Source of the DNA: an uncultured Mobiluncus sp.
GTDB lineage: Bacteria; Actinomycetota; Actinomycetes; Actinomycetales; Actinomycetaceae
Length of the DNA: 64,000 nt
Assembly: GCF_902488535.1 (NCBI RefSeq)
Contig: NZ_CABTWO010000011.1
Span: forward strand, 13,262 to 77,261
Direction: 5' to 3'
Shown: positions 45,476 to 54,638 of the stretch, one piece after another
Layout of the letters: each line of letters begins with the position of its first letter
How positions within the stretch are numbered: position 1 is the first letter of the stretch
The notes under the pieces: model-generated
The model's database searches: none
What the model was told of the DNA's origin: nothing
What the model saw: the letters and a program-made list of their open reading frames with translations, nothing else
Translations under genes and position numbers: made by a program

Positions 45476-46921
45476 TTAGCCCACCGACCCTTCCATCTGC
45501 AGTTCGATAAGTCGATTCAGCTCTAAGGCGTATTCCATCGGCAGTTCCTTGGCGATGGGCTCGACGAAACCGCGCACGATGGTCGCCATTGCTTCCGTCT
45601 CGGTGAGACCCCGGCTCATCAGGTAAAACAGTTGATCCTCGGATACTTTAGAAACGGTTGCCTCGTGACCCATTTCGACCTCGTCATTGCGCACGTCCAC
45701 ATAAGGATAGGTGTCGGAGCGGGAAATGGTATCGACCAGCAGGGCATCGCACAGCACGTTGGACTTCGAACCGGTGGCGTTTTCGGCAATGTCTACCAAG
45801 CCTCGGTATGACGAACGTCCGCCTTGCCGCGAGATAGATTTGCTGACAATGTGCGAGGACGTGTGTGGTGCCCGGTGCAGCATTTTTGAGCCGGTGTCCT
45901 GATGCTGCCCCTTGCCCGCAAAAGCGATGGACAGCGTCTCACCGTGAGCGTGCTCCCCCAGCAGGTACACCGAGGGATACTTCATGTTGATGCGCGAGCC
46001 GATGTTGCCGTCAATCCATTCCATCGTGGCGCCTTCCTCGCAGAAGGCACGTTGGGTCACCAGGTTCAACACGTTATTCGACCAGTTTTGGATGGTTGTG
46101 TAGCGCACCCGGGCGTTCTTTTTCACAAAGATTTCCACGATGGCGGCGTGCAGGGAATCCGACTGGTAAATCGGGGCGGTACAGCCTTCCACGTAGTGCA
46201 CGTAGGAGCCTTCGTCAGCGATGATTAGGGTCCGCTCGAATTGCCCCATGCTCTCGGTGTTGATGCGGAAGTAGGCCTGCAGGGGAACCGTACACTGCAC
46301 TCCCTTGGGAACGTAGATAAACGAACCGCCGGACCACACGGCCGTGTTCAGCGCGGCGAATTTATTGTCCCCCGCCGGTACGGCCCGCCCAAAGTACTCC
46401 TGGAACAGCTCGGGGTATTCTTTCAACCCCGTATCGGTGTCAAGGAAGATGACGCCCTGTTTCTCGAGGTCTTCGCGGATTTGGTGGTAGACGACTTCCG
46501 ACTCATACTGGGCGGCCACCCCGTCCACCAGGCGCTGGCGCTCTGCTTCGGGAATTCCCAAGCGGTCGTAGGTGAGTTTGATGTCCTCGGGCAGGTCGTC
46601 CCAGGATTGAGCGACCTTATCGGCGGCCCGCACGAAGTACTTGAACTCGTCAAAGTCCAGGAAGTTCAAATCAGGACCCCAGTTTGGGATGGGCTTGCGC
46701 TGAAAAATCTTGAGGGCTTTCAGCCTCAGTTTCAACATCCATTCCGGCTCATCCTTCATCTGGGAGATGTAGCGCACCACGTCCTCATCCAAGCCGCGTT
46801 TCGCGGCTTGTCCGGCAGCATCGGAGTCATGCCAGCCAAATTCGTACTTATCGGAAATAGACTCAATAATCTCATCATCCGCGCGCTTTTTCTGATCTGA
46901 CTCAGTCAGAGCATCGCTCAT
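45476..46921 (-). CDS. sufB: Fe-S assembly scaffold subunit SufB
   Basis: Main scaffold on which the cluster is built; 481 residues. Conserved blocks are [17 protein letters not shown] (here [19 protein letters not shown]), [30 protein letters not shown] and [23 protein letters not shown] start at ATG 46921, with GAAAGGACAGAG upstream and the standard MSDAL-type beginning; the frame running on to 46993 is not supported. It is 84 bases after sufR. Confidence 0.97.
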   Translation of the reverse strand: MSDALTESDQKKRADDEIIESISDKYEFGWHDSDAAGQAAKRGLDEDVVRYISQMKDEPEWMLKLRLKALKIFQRKPIPNWGPDLNFLDFDEFKYFVRAADKVAQSWDDLPEDIKLTYDRLGIPEAERQRLVDGVAAQYESEVVYHQIREDLEKQGVIFLDTDTGLKEYPELFQEYFGRAVPAGDNKFAALNTAVWSGGSFIYVPKGVQCTVPLQAYFRINTESMGQFERTLIIADEGSYVHYVEGCTAPIYQSDSLHAAIVEIFVKKNARVRYTTIQNWSNNVLNLVTQRAFCEEGATMEWIDGNIGSRINMKYPSVYLLGEHAHGETLSIAFAGKGQHQDTGSKMLHRAPHTSSHIVSKSISRQGGRSSYRGLVDIAENATGSKSNVLCDALLVDTISRSDTYPYVDVRNDEVEMGHEATVSKVSEDQLFYLMSRGLTETEAMATIVRGFVEPIAKELPMEYALELNRLIELQMEGSVG

Positions 46922-47005
46922 CTCTGTCCTTTCATTCGAGTTTTTCTCTAAGTCTGGGTAGCCCGTTCGGGGCTTTATGTTGTCAGAAGTCACCAGGGGG
47001 CGTCT

Positions 47006-47737
47006 TCACTTTTTTGTTCCTCCCGACTTCCCACTGGCCTTCGCCGCGCTCAACACATTAATGCTGCTCATGGCCCCATTCTTACGCAGAGTTAGCGGCA
47101 CGCTGGTGGTGCAGGCATGATCGCCCTCAGCGAGCGTAGCGAGACGTTGCACATGGGTGTCGAGCAGCCGGGAAAAGGCTTGTGTTTCTGCCTCACACAG
47201 TTTCGGATAGGACTTGGCCACGTCCTGTACCGGGCACGATCCTTGGCACAGCTGCAGCGCCAGCCCATGCGCGGTTTGCCGGACAGTTGCGGCATAGCCG
47301 TCCTGCGCCAACGCATCTGCCAAAGCCACGACCCGGGCTTGTGGGTCGTCTCCGGCGGCATGCACCACCGGAGCATAACGGCGTTCGACTTCCCGCGAAT
47401 GTCGGTTCGCAAAATCTTCGATAGCCTGGTCACCGGCAACCTGTTGCAGGTAGTCCAGCGCTTTATTCGCCATCTGTGAATAACCATCCGGCAACGTGGC
47501 GCGCCCGGCGTCGGTTGCCACATAGTGACGTGCCGGACGCCCGCGGCCGCGAATCTTCCCGGTCGATTCGAGGTTCTCGATTTGCCCGCTGTCCTCCAGA
47601 TAGATGAGGTGGCGGCGAACTGCCGCCGGGGTGAGTTTGAGGATGTTAGCCAGGACAGAAGCAGTAATGGGGCCTTTTTCGATGATTAGGTCCAGAACGA
47701 CTTGACGGGTGCCCTGATCATCCACGATTGCTGGCAT
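47006..47737 (-). CDS. sufR: Fe-S-sensing repressor SufR
   Basis: A 243-residue winged-helix regulator of the suf operon. The N-terminal helix-turn-helix (ITASVLANILKLTPAAVRRHL) is followed by a dimer/cluster domain with C164, C168, C181 and C209, giving Cx3C-x12-C-x27-C, the spacing I recall for M. tuberculosis SufR (Rv1460), which binds a [4Fe-4S] cluster. As first gene it probably represses its own operon when clusters are abundant. GGGGAACGGG precedes the ATG. Confidence 0.95.
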   Translation of the reverse strand: MPAIVDDQGTRQVVLDLIIEKGPITASVLANILKLTPAAVRRHLIYLEDSGQIENLESTGKIRGRGRPARHYVATDAGRATLPDGYSQMANKALDYLQQVAGDQAIEDFANRHSREVERRYAPVVHAAGDDPQARVVALADALAQDGYAATVRQTAHGLALQLCQGSCPVQDVAKSYPKLCEAETQAFSRLLDTHVQRLATLAEGDHACTTSVPLTLRKNGAMSSINVLSAAKASGKSGGTKK

Positions 47738-47770
47738 CCCGTTCCCCTTTCATCAAAATCTTTACATCAA

Positions 47771-47815
47771 CAATGACTTTCCTAAATCTAGCATATTTTC
47801 CCAAGCTAGTCATTG
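47771..47815. promoter_or_regulatory. Nested inverted repeats upstream of sufR (candidate operator)
   Basis: CAATGACT (47771-47778) and AGTCATTG (47808-47815) are perfect inverted copies, 34 bases upstream of sufR; CTAGC and GCTAG form an inner pair. A TATGCT -10-like element lies between them on the minus strand. A TTGACA (47883-47878) lies further upstream. Confidence 0.5.
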
Positions 47816-47966
47816 CTTAAAACCCGCAAAAATACGCCAAACTGCGGTTTTATTGAGAAATTTGTGCAACGTGAGTGTGTCAAGAATCGTTCTTCCGAGC
47901 CGGGCTAAATCAGCGGCGTTCGGCTGGAGCTCCAAACAACGGCAGCACAGCGGACTGGCGGCGGGT

Positions 47967-48647
47967 CTAATTCTGATAGGTCTTCCGAAACCACGGGGCC
48001 GACACCGGACGCAAAGAAACCGGGGAAACGCCGGGTAGCCCTAGAGCCAGCGCGGTGGCCAACACTCCGACAACCGCGGAAGGATTATGTATCTGTCCCG
48101 CGAAAATCGCCGCCACCGCCTGACGCAACCCCACCCAGCGCCGCGTCATAAACGCTTCTTCGGCTTCACGCTGAAAACTGCGCTCCACAGCGGGAATCAG
48201 TGTCAAATCGCGGGCCAGGAACACGCGCAGAGCTTCGGAAGACCCGCCCGGCGTGGTGAAATAGTCCACCAGCACATCCCAGCGAGCCGCGTGTAAATCG
48301 GCTTCTTCCTCCAGCTCCCGTTGCGCCGCCCGCAGCGGATCCTCCCCCGCAATGTCCAGCAATCCCGCGGGAATCTCCCACAGGGTCGCGCCCACCGGGT
48401 GGCGATACTGGTTGATCAGCAGCACTTCCGGCTCTCCCGAAGCGCTGGCCGAGCCTTCTCGTAGCGGAACGATGGCAACCGCCCCCGGATGCTTCACAAA
48501 ATCCCGCATCGCCACCCCATCACCGTAGCGAACCTGCTCGGTGAGCATGGAAAATACCTTGCCCGTAAACACTTCCCGAGAATCCACCACGGGAAACTCG
48601 GTACGTTTATCTTCCAACGGTTCTAAGTGCGAGGAGGTATCGCTCAT
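47967..48647 (-). CDS. NUDIX hydrolase, ADP-ribose pyrophosphatase-like
   Basis: A 226-residue hydrolase of nucleoside-diphosphate compounds. NUDIX-box sequence runs GEDPLRAAQRELEEEADL, with QYRHPVGATLWEIPAGLLD before it, as in ADP-ribose pyrophosphatases such as Rv1700. The last Gly of the box is Asp, which is also seen in actinobacterial relatives. ATG 48647 follows AGGAG and overlaps the stop of the preceding gene (ATGA). It ends the long minus-strand envelope gene chain. Confidence 0.88.
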   Translation of the reverse strand: MSDTSSHLEPLEDKRTEFPVVDSREVFTGKVFSMLTEQVRYGDGVAMRDFVKHPGAVAIVPLREGSASASGEPEVLLINQYRHPVGATLWEIPAGLLDIAGEDPLRAAQRELEEEADLHAARWDVLVDYFTTPGGSSEALRVFLARDLTLIPAVERSFQREAEEAFMTRRWVGLRQAVAAIFAGQIHNPSAVVGVLATALALGLPGVSPVSLRPVSAPWFRKTYQN

Positions 48648-49903
48648 TTGTGTTCTCCTGTTTGCGGTTCCGGGGTGCTGTGGTTTTCTCGCTGGCCCTG
48701 GCCCGCTTGGGAGCGCCGATAAAACCCCAGCCATTCGCTGGCGACTTGCTCGGTGGTCGGCCAGGTGGCGGCGCGATGCCGAGCAGACTCTTGTTTTTCA
48801 TACCAGATGCTGGGGTTGGCCAGCAGTTTCGTAATGGCTTGAGCCGTGGCGTCAGCATCTTCCGTGTCCACCACAAGGCCGCCAATCCCCAGTTCCATCT
48901 CACTGGACGTTCCCGCGTCTCGTTCCCCTCCGATTAGGCTCTCACCCTGTTGACTTTCTACCGCTACTCCTGCCGGCAACAAAATATCGCGCAATTTTCC
49001 GACCGGGGCAGACACAATCGGCAAACCCAAGCTCATGGCTTCTTGGGCGATGAAGCCCCGCGACTCCCATTCGGAAGTAATGAGCAGCACGCTCGCGGCT
49101 TGCAGCCACGTGTCCAAGGACTTGCGCCACCCCAGGAAAGAAACCTGCGCATCGGTGCCGTAAGAGCGCAGACCCGCCAGCAGCTGGGGGTCTCCGTCCC
49201 CGATAACCACGCCGGTGGCCGGATAGGTCACCCGCTGCATAGCGCGAACAAACCGATCAAAACGTTTCTCTTGCTCAATAGGACCGATTCCCAACACCAG
49301 CTGACCGCGGTTGCGCAGCCGTTCCGCCGCCGCCAGCTTGGCCCAGTTGCCCACCCGCTCCTTGCGATTGAGCATTCCGGTTCGCAAGAGTTTCTCTACC
49401 CTGGGACTGACCAGGAAAGATACTGCCGAGTCGGTGTCCGCCGATGATTGCCGGTCAATCTTTGCGGTCAGGCGCAGCGAGGAGCCCGAGATGAGCGAAG
49501 CCCGGCTATCCATCCACCGAAAGAACATCCCCCGCCAGAACGTGTCGCGGCGTTCGTCGTTCAGTTCGTAAAGCGACACCAACAGCGGCGGAGCATTGGG
49601 GATAAACATGGTCAGTACCAGGGCATACAGTGCCGCTTTCAGCCCGTGAACATGAATGACATCAGAGTCCTTGAACACGTCTCGCGCCCGGCGCAACCGC
49701 CGCAGATTCGTACCCACCAGGAACAGTCTGCGCGGTTTCACAATCCACAGCGGCAAAACATTCTTAAGGCGATATAGCTTGGCGCTGGTTGGCTCGGCAA
49801 TAATTCGGACATCGTGGCCTTTCGCCGCCAAAGCGCTCGATAGCGACGCTACGAAAGTTCCCATCGAGTGTGAGGCCTTGCCCATCACCATGGTTATTTT
49901 CAC
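48644..49903 (-). CDS. Glycosyltransferase, GT4-like
   Basis: A 419-residue two-domain glycosyltransferase: N-terminal acceptor domain (GKASHSMGTFVASLSSALAA, IHVHGLKAA) and C-terminal donor domain with the pattern TSEWESRGFIAQEAMSLGLPIV. The real start is GTG 49903, which overlaps the murJ stop (GTGA); an open frame up to 50251 is murJ read out of phase. Following murJ so closely suggests an envelope polysaccharide or lipid-linked glycan as product, but the acceptor is unknown. Confidence 0.85.
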   Translation of the reverse strand: MKITMVMGKASHSMGTFVASLSSALAAKGHDVRIIAEPTSAKLYRLKNVLPLWIVKPRRLFLVGTNLRRLRRARDVFKDSDVIHVHGLKAALYALVLTMFIPNAPPLLVSLYELNDERRDTFWRGMFFRWMDSRASLISGSSLRLTAKIDRQSSADTDSAVSFLVSPRVEKLLRTGMLNRKERVGNWAKLAAAERLRNRGQLVLGIGPIEQEKRFDRFVRAMQRVTYPATGVVIGDGDPQLLAGLRSYGTDAQVSFLGWRKSLDTWLQAASVLLITSEWESRGFIAQEAMSLGLPIVSAPVGKLRDILLPAGVAVESQQGESLIGGERDAGTSSEMELGIGGLVVDTEDADATAQAITKLLANPSIWYEKQESARHRAATWPTTEQVASEWLGFYRRSQAGQGQRENHSTPEPQTGEHK

Positions 49904-51627
49904 GATTCGCCTTCTTCCAAACGTGGTGTTTGAGGTTCTGCCGGGAGAGGATTCTGCAGGGAAGGGGTTGGCCCAAGGTCCCCGGTCATTGGTGCGGATT
50001 CGGGAGCGCGGCGAGCCGATCGAGTTTGTTTCCAAAACGGCGTGGCGATGACTTTTAATCCCGGCAAGGCGCAGACTACCGTCACCAGACCGGCCCCGAG
50101 GGTGGCCCACAGCACTCCCAGAGGCAGGTTTAGGGTCGCGACCCCCATATAGGCGAGGCGTCCCAAAACTCCGCCCAGGGCGGCTCCTGGAACAGCAACT
50201 ACCAGGGATTTCAAAACCTGAACCGGAGAACCCACGTGGAGACGTCCCCACATAATCAGCAGGTAGGCCCCGGCCACGCTCATGCCCAAAGCGTTACTAA
50301 CGCCCAAAGCGATGAGCGTGGCGACACCGTTACCGCGTGAAGGCGCCAAAACGAGAATCAGCAACCACCCGCTTATGGCGGCTATCCCCCACCCCAGCAA
50401 CGCTGCGAAAAAAGAATGCCGTGCCCGGTTGACGGCGATAAACACTCGTGACAGGTGATAGAGCAGAGCGTAGCCCACGAGGGCGGGAGCCATCGCCACG
50501 ACTGCCACTTCCAGTCCCGGAATGGGCCGATTCCACGCAAAAATCGCTGCCATACCGGGCGCCACCGCAATCAAACCGGCGACACCCAACAGAGACAAAC
50601 CGGCAATCAAGGCAGTGGAACTGGTGGCCAGCTCCCCCACTTTTGCCGTCTGTCCCGCCGCGAAACGCCTGGTCAGCAGCGGGAACACGACTGTCGCCAC
50701 CGGAAAAGTGAACAGCGCGTAGGGCAGCAGATAGATAGCTTGGGAATACTGGAAAACGTTGATGGTGCCTTCCACCCCGCCCCACCGGGTCAGGAATAGT
50801 GTGGCGAGCATATAGCCTTGAGCAGCCAGCAGGGCTCCGATACCGTAGGCTCCCAAAGTGAGGGCTTGCCGGAATTGTTCCCGCGGCATTTTCCACACGA
50901 GCTTCAGTCGCACCCCCACGTTCCAGACGGGAACGAAAAGCGGAACGCTCAGCACTAGCACCCCCGCGGTGGTTCCCCACGCCAGGGCGGCAATAGCGGT
51001 GTACTCGGTCGGGTCGGAGCCGCTCAAGGCACCATAGGCGGCATAGGCGCCGATGGTGATGACGGAGGAAAACGCCGGCATCAGGGCAGGCCACGCAAAG
51101 CGATGGTGGGCTTGCAGGATTCCTCCCAGCACCACGGCTATCCCATAGAGCGGAATCTGCAGAGCAAAGACCCGCAGAAAATACGCGGTCAGCGCATTTT
51201 GGGTGGTGACGTCGGACCCTACCGAAACGGGCAGTACCGCGGCGATGGGCTCGGCGGCTACGAACACCAGCAAACCCAGCGGAACCAGCAGGGTTAGTGT
51301 CCAGGTAAACAGTGCCGAGGCGATACGATTCACTTCGTCTTTCAGCGAGCCGGCAATGGCTTGAGCCAGCAGGGGAATGGTGATGGAAGCCAAAGCGCCC
51401 CCGACCACGACTTCAAAAATCACGTTGGGGATTTGGTTCGCCGAAGCGTAGGCATTGCCGACCGTGCCTGCCCCAACCCAGGTGGCTTGGGCCAACCAAC
51501 GTCCGAAACCAAAAATCCTAGAGATGAGCGTCATCACCGCTACGGTCCCGGCAGCCCCCGCTAAGGCTGCTACCGGGTTCGTGACGGCTTTTTCACGCTT
51601 CCTCAAATTCGTCAACTCACCTTTCAA
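49900..51627 (-). CDS. murJ: MurJ/MviN-family lipid flippase
   Basis: A 575-residue polytopic MOP-superfamily protein with about 14 helices. The start AGTVAVMTLISRIFGFGRW and the NVIFEVVVGGALASITIPLL region are MurJ hallmarks. It would flip lipid II or another lipid-linked glycan. Actinobacteria often carry the larger MviN/CwsA-associated gene near rpmH; this copy, next to a MraY-like enzyme and a glycosyltransferase, may serve a different polymer. A Pro-rich tail of 35 residues ends the protein. Confidence 0.88.
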   Translation of the reverse strand: MKGELTNLRKREKAVTNPVAALAGAAGTVAVMTLISRIFGFGRWLAQATWVGAGTVGNAYASANQIPNVIFEVVVGGALASITIPLLAQAIAGSLKDEVNRIASALFTWTLTLLVPLGLLVFVAAEPIAAVLPVSVGSDVTTQNALTAYFLRVFALQIPLYGIAVVLGGILQAHHRFAWPALMPAFSSVITIGAYAAYGALSGSDPTEYTAIAALAWGTTAGVLVLSVPLFVPVWNVGVRLKLVWKMPREQFRQALTLGAYGIGALLAAQGYMLATLFLTRWGGVEGTINVFQYSQAIYLLPYALFTFPVATVVFPLLTRRFAAGQTAKVGELATSSTALIAGLSLLGVAGLIAVAPGMAAIFAWNRPIPGLEVAVVAMAPALVGYALLYHLSRVFIAVNRARHSFFAALLGWGIAAISGWLLILVLAPSRGNGVATLIALGVSNALGMSVAGAYLLIMWGRLHVGSPVQVLKSLVVAVPGAALGGVLGRLAYMGVATLNLPLGVLWATLGAGLVTVVCALPGLKVIATPFWKQTRSARRAPESAPMTGDLGPTPSLQNPLPAEPQTPRLEEGES

Positions 51628-51662
51628 GCTGTTTTTCGTAACGCGCCGTTTTCGCGCGGCCT

Positions 51663-52412
51663 CTACGCGGGCAGACGCCCCCAGTCGTCCCCGGCTTTCA
51701 ACACCGGGTGGCTTTCGATGACTTTCGAGAAACTGATTTTTTCACTGGCCAGGGTCAGGGCGGCGATTGCAGCCAAGGTCACAAGGTTGGTGCGGGTCGT
51801 TCGTCCTTGCGACCAGGTGGCGCCCAAGGCCGCTCCCAACGCGTTTGCGCCCGTGTCGCCCAGCATGGTGACTTCGCGCAGGTCTAGGGGCAAGGCCGCG
51901 GCGATTACAGCACAGTTCGTTGCGGCTATCCGCCGACGCGCGGAGTAGCATCCGCTGCGGGCGGGCAAGAATCCGGCCGCGCCCCCTAGCAGCGCCACCT
52001 TGAGGGCTCGCCCCGGTCTCAAGTCCAGCAGATTAATCAGGTTCGCGCTTCCGGCAATGACTCCGGCCTGAATCAGCCAGCCCCAAACATCGCGTCGGGG
52101 CCGGGCTGCCACAGCTCCCGTGGCCATCAGGGCCAGCATCTTAACCAGGCCAGGGCTCAACCGGCCCTCTTTCAAAGCCCCGATGTGACCGCGTAGCCCT
52201 TTCGTAGATTTATTGGTGGTGTCGCTGTCAGACATATCGTCAAAGAACCCTGCCGCACCGCTGCCAGCTGCGGCCACAGCGACCTGCAACGCTGCAGAAT
52301 TACCCCGTCCCGTAATTATCTGAGCTGCCGGAAGTAGGACGCCGACCGCAGCCCCGCCCCACAGGCTCACATTCCGGCCGTGGAAATTCGTGCGCTGGAA
52401 GTTAATCTGCAT
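51663..52412 (-). CDS. MraY/WecA-like phosphoglycosyl transferase, short form
   Basis: A 249-residue membrane protein matching the MraY superfamily: RTNFHGRNVSLWGG, FFDDMSD with the DD pair, NLINLLDLRPGRALK at the catalytic region and VTMLGDTGANALG. It is shorter than MraY (about 330-360) because it begins at the loop after the first helix; an in-frame TAA lies six codons upstream of the ATG, so nothing is missing by misannotation. It may be a related enzyme of envelope glycan synthesis. Lies between steB and murJ. Confidence 0.8.
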   Translation of the reverse strand: MQINFQRTNFHGRNVSLWGGAAVGVLLPAAQIITGRGNSAALQVAVAAAGSGAAGFFDDMSDSDTTNKSTKGLRGHIGALKEGRLSPGLVKMLALMATGAVAARPRRDVWGWLIQAGVIAGSANLINLLDLRPGRALKVALLGGAAGFLPARSGCYSARRRIAATNCAVIAAALPLDLREVTMLGDTGANALGAALGATWSQGRTTRTNLVTLAAIAALTLASEKISFSKVIESHPVLKAGDDWGRLPA

Positions 52413-52454
52413 AACTCGCCTTCCGGTTTAGTTCCTGGGCTGCTTGACCTAGTC

Positions 52455-53423
52455 TCACTGCGGTGCCGGTGCGGCGGGCGCCTCAGCCGGGGCGGGCGGA
52501 GCGGGAACTTCCGTAAAGGGCGGCACCAGTGCGGAGGCTTTCTGTTCGCTCCCCCAGGCTCCGGAGGTGCCATTCATGCGGGCCACCAAAGCAAAAGGTA
52601 GGGACAAGAGGGAAGTTTTCGTGCCGATGCTATCCACCGTGGGAACGGGGTTTCCTTCCGAACGCACCTTGGTCAACAGGTCGTTCTCTCCCTGTGCCGA
52701 ACCGTAAAGAACCACGCCCGAGGCGAACGTGTTCAGGGTTTGGGCGAACTCGATGAGGTTATTCGTTCGTTTTTCCAACGCTTTCAGCTGTTTCTCGTTC
52801 TGTGGCTCCAGCGGGCCGGGACCCACGATAATCGCGGCGCGAGCCGGCTGGGACGCCGGGTTAGCGACCTGAATGAGGGGGGTTTCTTCCACTGTCAGGA
52901 TTCCCGAGAGCGAATCGTTTTGGCCGGTGAAAATCAGCTGACCGACAGCGGCAGCCAGAGTAGATTCCGGAGTAGTAGCGCGGGTGGCATCGCTCAAATA
53001 CTGCCTGATTTGACCGGAAAGCGCCTCCCGGTAAGCCTGTTTCGCGGGGGAGAAAAAGTTGTCTTGCAAGTTAATCTGAGCGTTGACGGTACCGCCCGCC
53101 GCGGTAACGATTTCGCTCACGGCTTTCACGTCTTCGGCCTCAGCATCGGGCAGCACCACCAGGGCAACCCCCGTACCTTGCAGGAATCCGTTAAATATCC
53201 GCGGCGCGAACTGTTCTATGGTCTGGTCTTGCACATTGATTTGAGACTGGGCCTCAGTCAGTTGCTCATTGAGCTGATTGCGATCTTCACGGAGCTTATC
53301 GACTTGACCCGTCAAAGTATCCCCGATGGGATCGGCCAGCGGCCCGGCGCCGAGGATAATCCCCACCGCCAGAGCCAAGAAAACCGCCACCAGGGAAACC
53401 AGGTGATACCGAAAATCAATCAT
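52455..53423 (-). CDS. steB: SteB/MctB-family membrane protein
   Basis: A 322-residue protein with one N-terminal membrane helix (FRYHLVSLVAVFLALAVGIILG), a coiled coil (about 40-75) and an extracytoplasmic alpha/beta domain. It matches the family called MctB in Mycobacterium (copper) and SteB in Corynebacterium, where it works with SteA in cell separation. The Pro/Ala-rich C-terminal tail is disordered. It follows steA by 36 bases. Confidence 0.88.
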   Translation of the reverse strand: MIDFRYHLVSLVAVFLALAVGIILGAGPLADPIGDTLTGQVDKLREDRNQLNEQLTEAQSQINVQDQTIEQFAPRIFNGFLQGTGVALVVLPDAEAEDVKAVSEIVTAAGGTVNAQINLQDNFFSPAKQAYREALSGQIRQYLSDATRATTPESTLAAAVGQLIFTGQNDSLSGILTVEETPLIQVANPASQPARAAIIVGPGPLEPQNEKQLKALEKRTNNLIEFAQTLNTFASGVVLYGSAQGENDLLTKVRSEGNPVPTVDSIGTKTSLLSLPFALVARMNGTSGAWGSEQKASALVPPFTEVPAPPAPAEAPAAPAPQ

Positions 53424-53459
53424 AAGTTTTCTTCCAATCTAACTTTCACAAATTCGCTT

Positions 53460-54638
53460 TTAACCAATCAGGCCCCTCAGGCCATGCCACCAAGCATCCA
53501 TATTCGCAGCTACCAGCCCCAAGAAGGTCTGTCCGCCGGTGGTTGCACCCAGCGCCGCCAGCATCGCCAGCAGACCAGCCACAACTAGCAAGCCCATCTG
53601 CCAGTTTGTAATCCGGGGACGATAAAGTTTGGAAACGCCCTTGGCATCGATGAGTTTGCTGCCAACTTTGAGACGAGTCAAGAACGTTGAGGACATTCCG
53701 GCACGCCCCTTGTCCAAGAATTCCACCAGAGTGGCGTGCGTGCCCAGGGCGACGATGAGTTCCGCGCCTTTCTCGTCAGATAAAAGCATCGTGATGTCCT
53801 CGGAAGTGCCGGCGGCGGGAAACACCACGTGGTCCACCCCGAGTTCCTGCACTCTGGCCAAGCCGGGGGCTTTCCCGTTGGGATAGGCGTGCACCACGAT
53901 TTCCGCCCCGCAAGTCAGTGCCTTATCAGTCACGGAATCCATATCGCCCACCACCAGGTCGGGCTTCAAACCGTTCTCTAACAGCGCATCCGCTCCGCCA
54001 TCCACTCCAATCAGAATGGGACGATACTCGCGAATGTAGGGTTTGAGCATCTGCAGGTCTTCTTTGTAGTTGTAGCCGCGCACCACCATCAGAACCTGGC
54101 GGCCGGTAAAGTTCGTCCGCAAATCTGGCACGCCCACGGAATCAAGAATCAAATCCCGTTCTTTCTTTAGATATTCCATGGTGTTGGCGGTGAAAGCCTC
54201 AATCTGGACTCCCAGGGAAGCTTTCGCTGCCTCCATATTGGCGGCGTTCGTTTCCTCGGTTTGCCGCACCCCTTCCGCCACGAGTTTCCCGCCACAAAAG
54301 ACCTGGTTGTCCCGGATTTCGACCCGTTGGCCCTCCTTCAGGCTCATAATGTCGGAACCCAAATCGTCAATGAGAGGAATCCCCGCCTCGATGAGGACTT
54401 TCGGTCCTTGATTCGGGTAGCGTCCAGAGGTGGACTTCTCCGCGTTCAGCACCGCGGCGGGTTCGATTGCTTTCAGCGACTCAGCCGCAACCCAGTCCAA
54501 ATCCTGGTGCGAAATAACGGCGACTTCCCCGGAGCCCAGTCGTTTTGTCAGGTTCTTGGTACGCGTATCGATGCGCACCAGACCGCCCAGACTGGCTCCT
54601 GTCTTTTGATTACGTTTTCGGCGAAACACTGCCATCAT
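53460..54638 (-). CDS. steA: SteA septal protein, thiamin-pyrophosphokinase-like domain
   Basis: A 392-residue protein. The central part has a thiamin-pyrophosphokinase-like fold (LIGVDGGADALLENGLKPDLVVGDMDSVTDKA, quoted here as motifs), and a C-terminal membrane helix (about 343-365) anchors it to the membrane. The family is named SteA in Corynebacterium glutamicum, acting with SteB in the RipC-FtsEX cell-separation pathway. Its ATG overlaps the recN stop by four bases. Confidence 0.88.
   Translation of the reverse strand: MMAVFRRKRNQKTGASLGGLVRIDTRTKNLTKRLGSGEVAVISHQDLDWVAAESLKAIEPAAVLNAEKSTSGRYPNQGPKVLIEAGIPLIDDLGSDIMSLKEGQRVEIRDNQVFCGGKLVAEGVRQTEETNAANMEAAKASLGVQIEAFTANTMEYLKKERDLILDSVGVPDLRTNFTGRQVLMVVRGYNYKEDLQMLKPYIREYRPILIGVDGGADALLENGLKPDLVVGDMDSVTDKALTCGAEIVVHAYPNGKAPGLARVQELGVDHVVFPAAGTSEDITMLLSDEKGAELIVALGTHATLVEFLDKGRAGMSSTFLTRLKVGSKLIDAKGVSKLYRPRITNWQMGLLVVAGLLAMLAALGATTGGQTFLGLVAANMDAWWHGLRGLIG

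Noticed and set aside
46922..46993. N-terminal extension of SufB
   Set aside because: No binding site, and the family begins at the ATG at 46921.
49904..50251. N-terminal extension of the glycosyltransferase
   Set aside because: It is the murJ 3' end read in another frame; the GTG at 49903 overlaps the murJ stop neatly.
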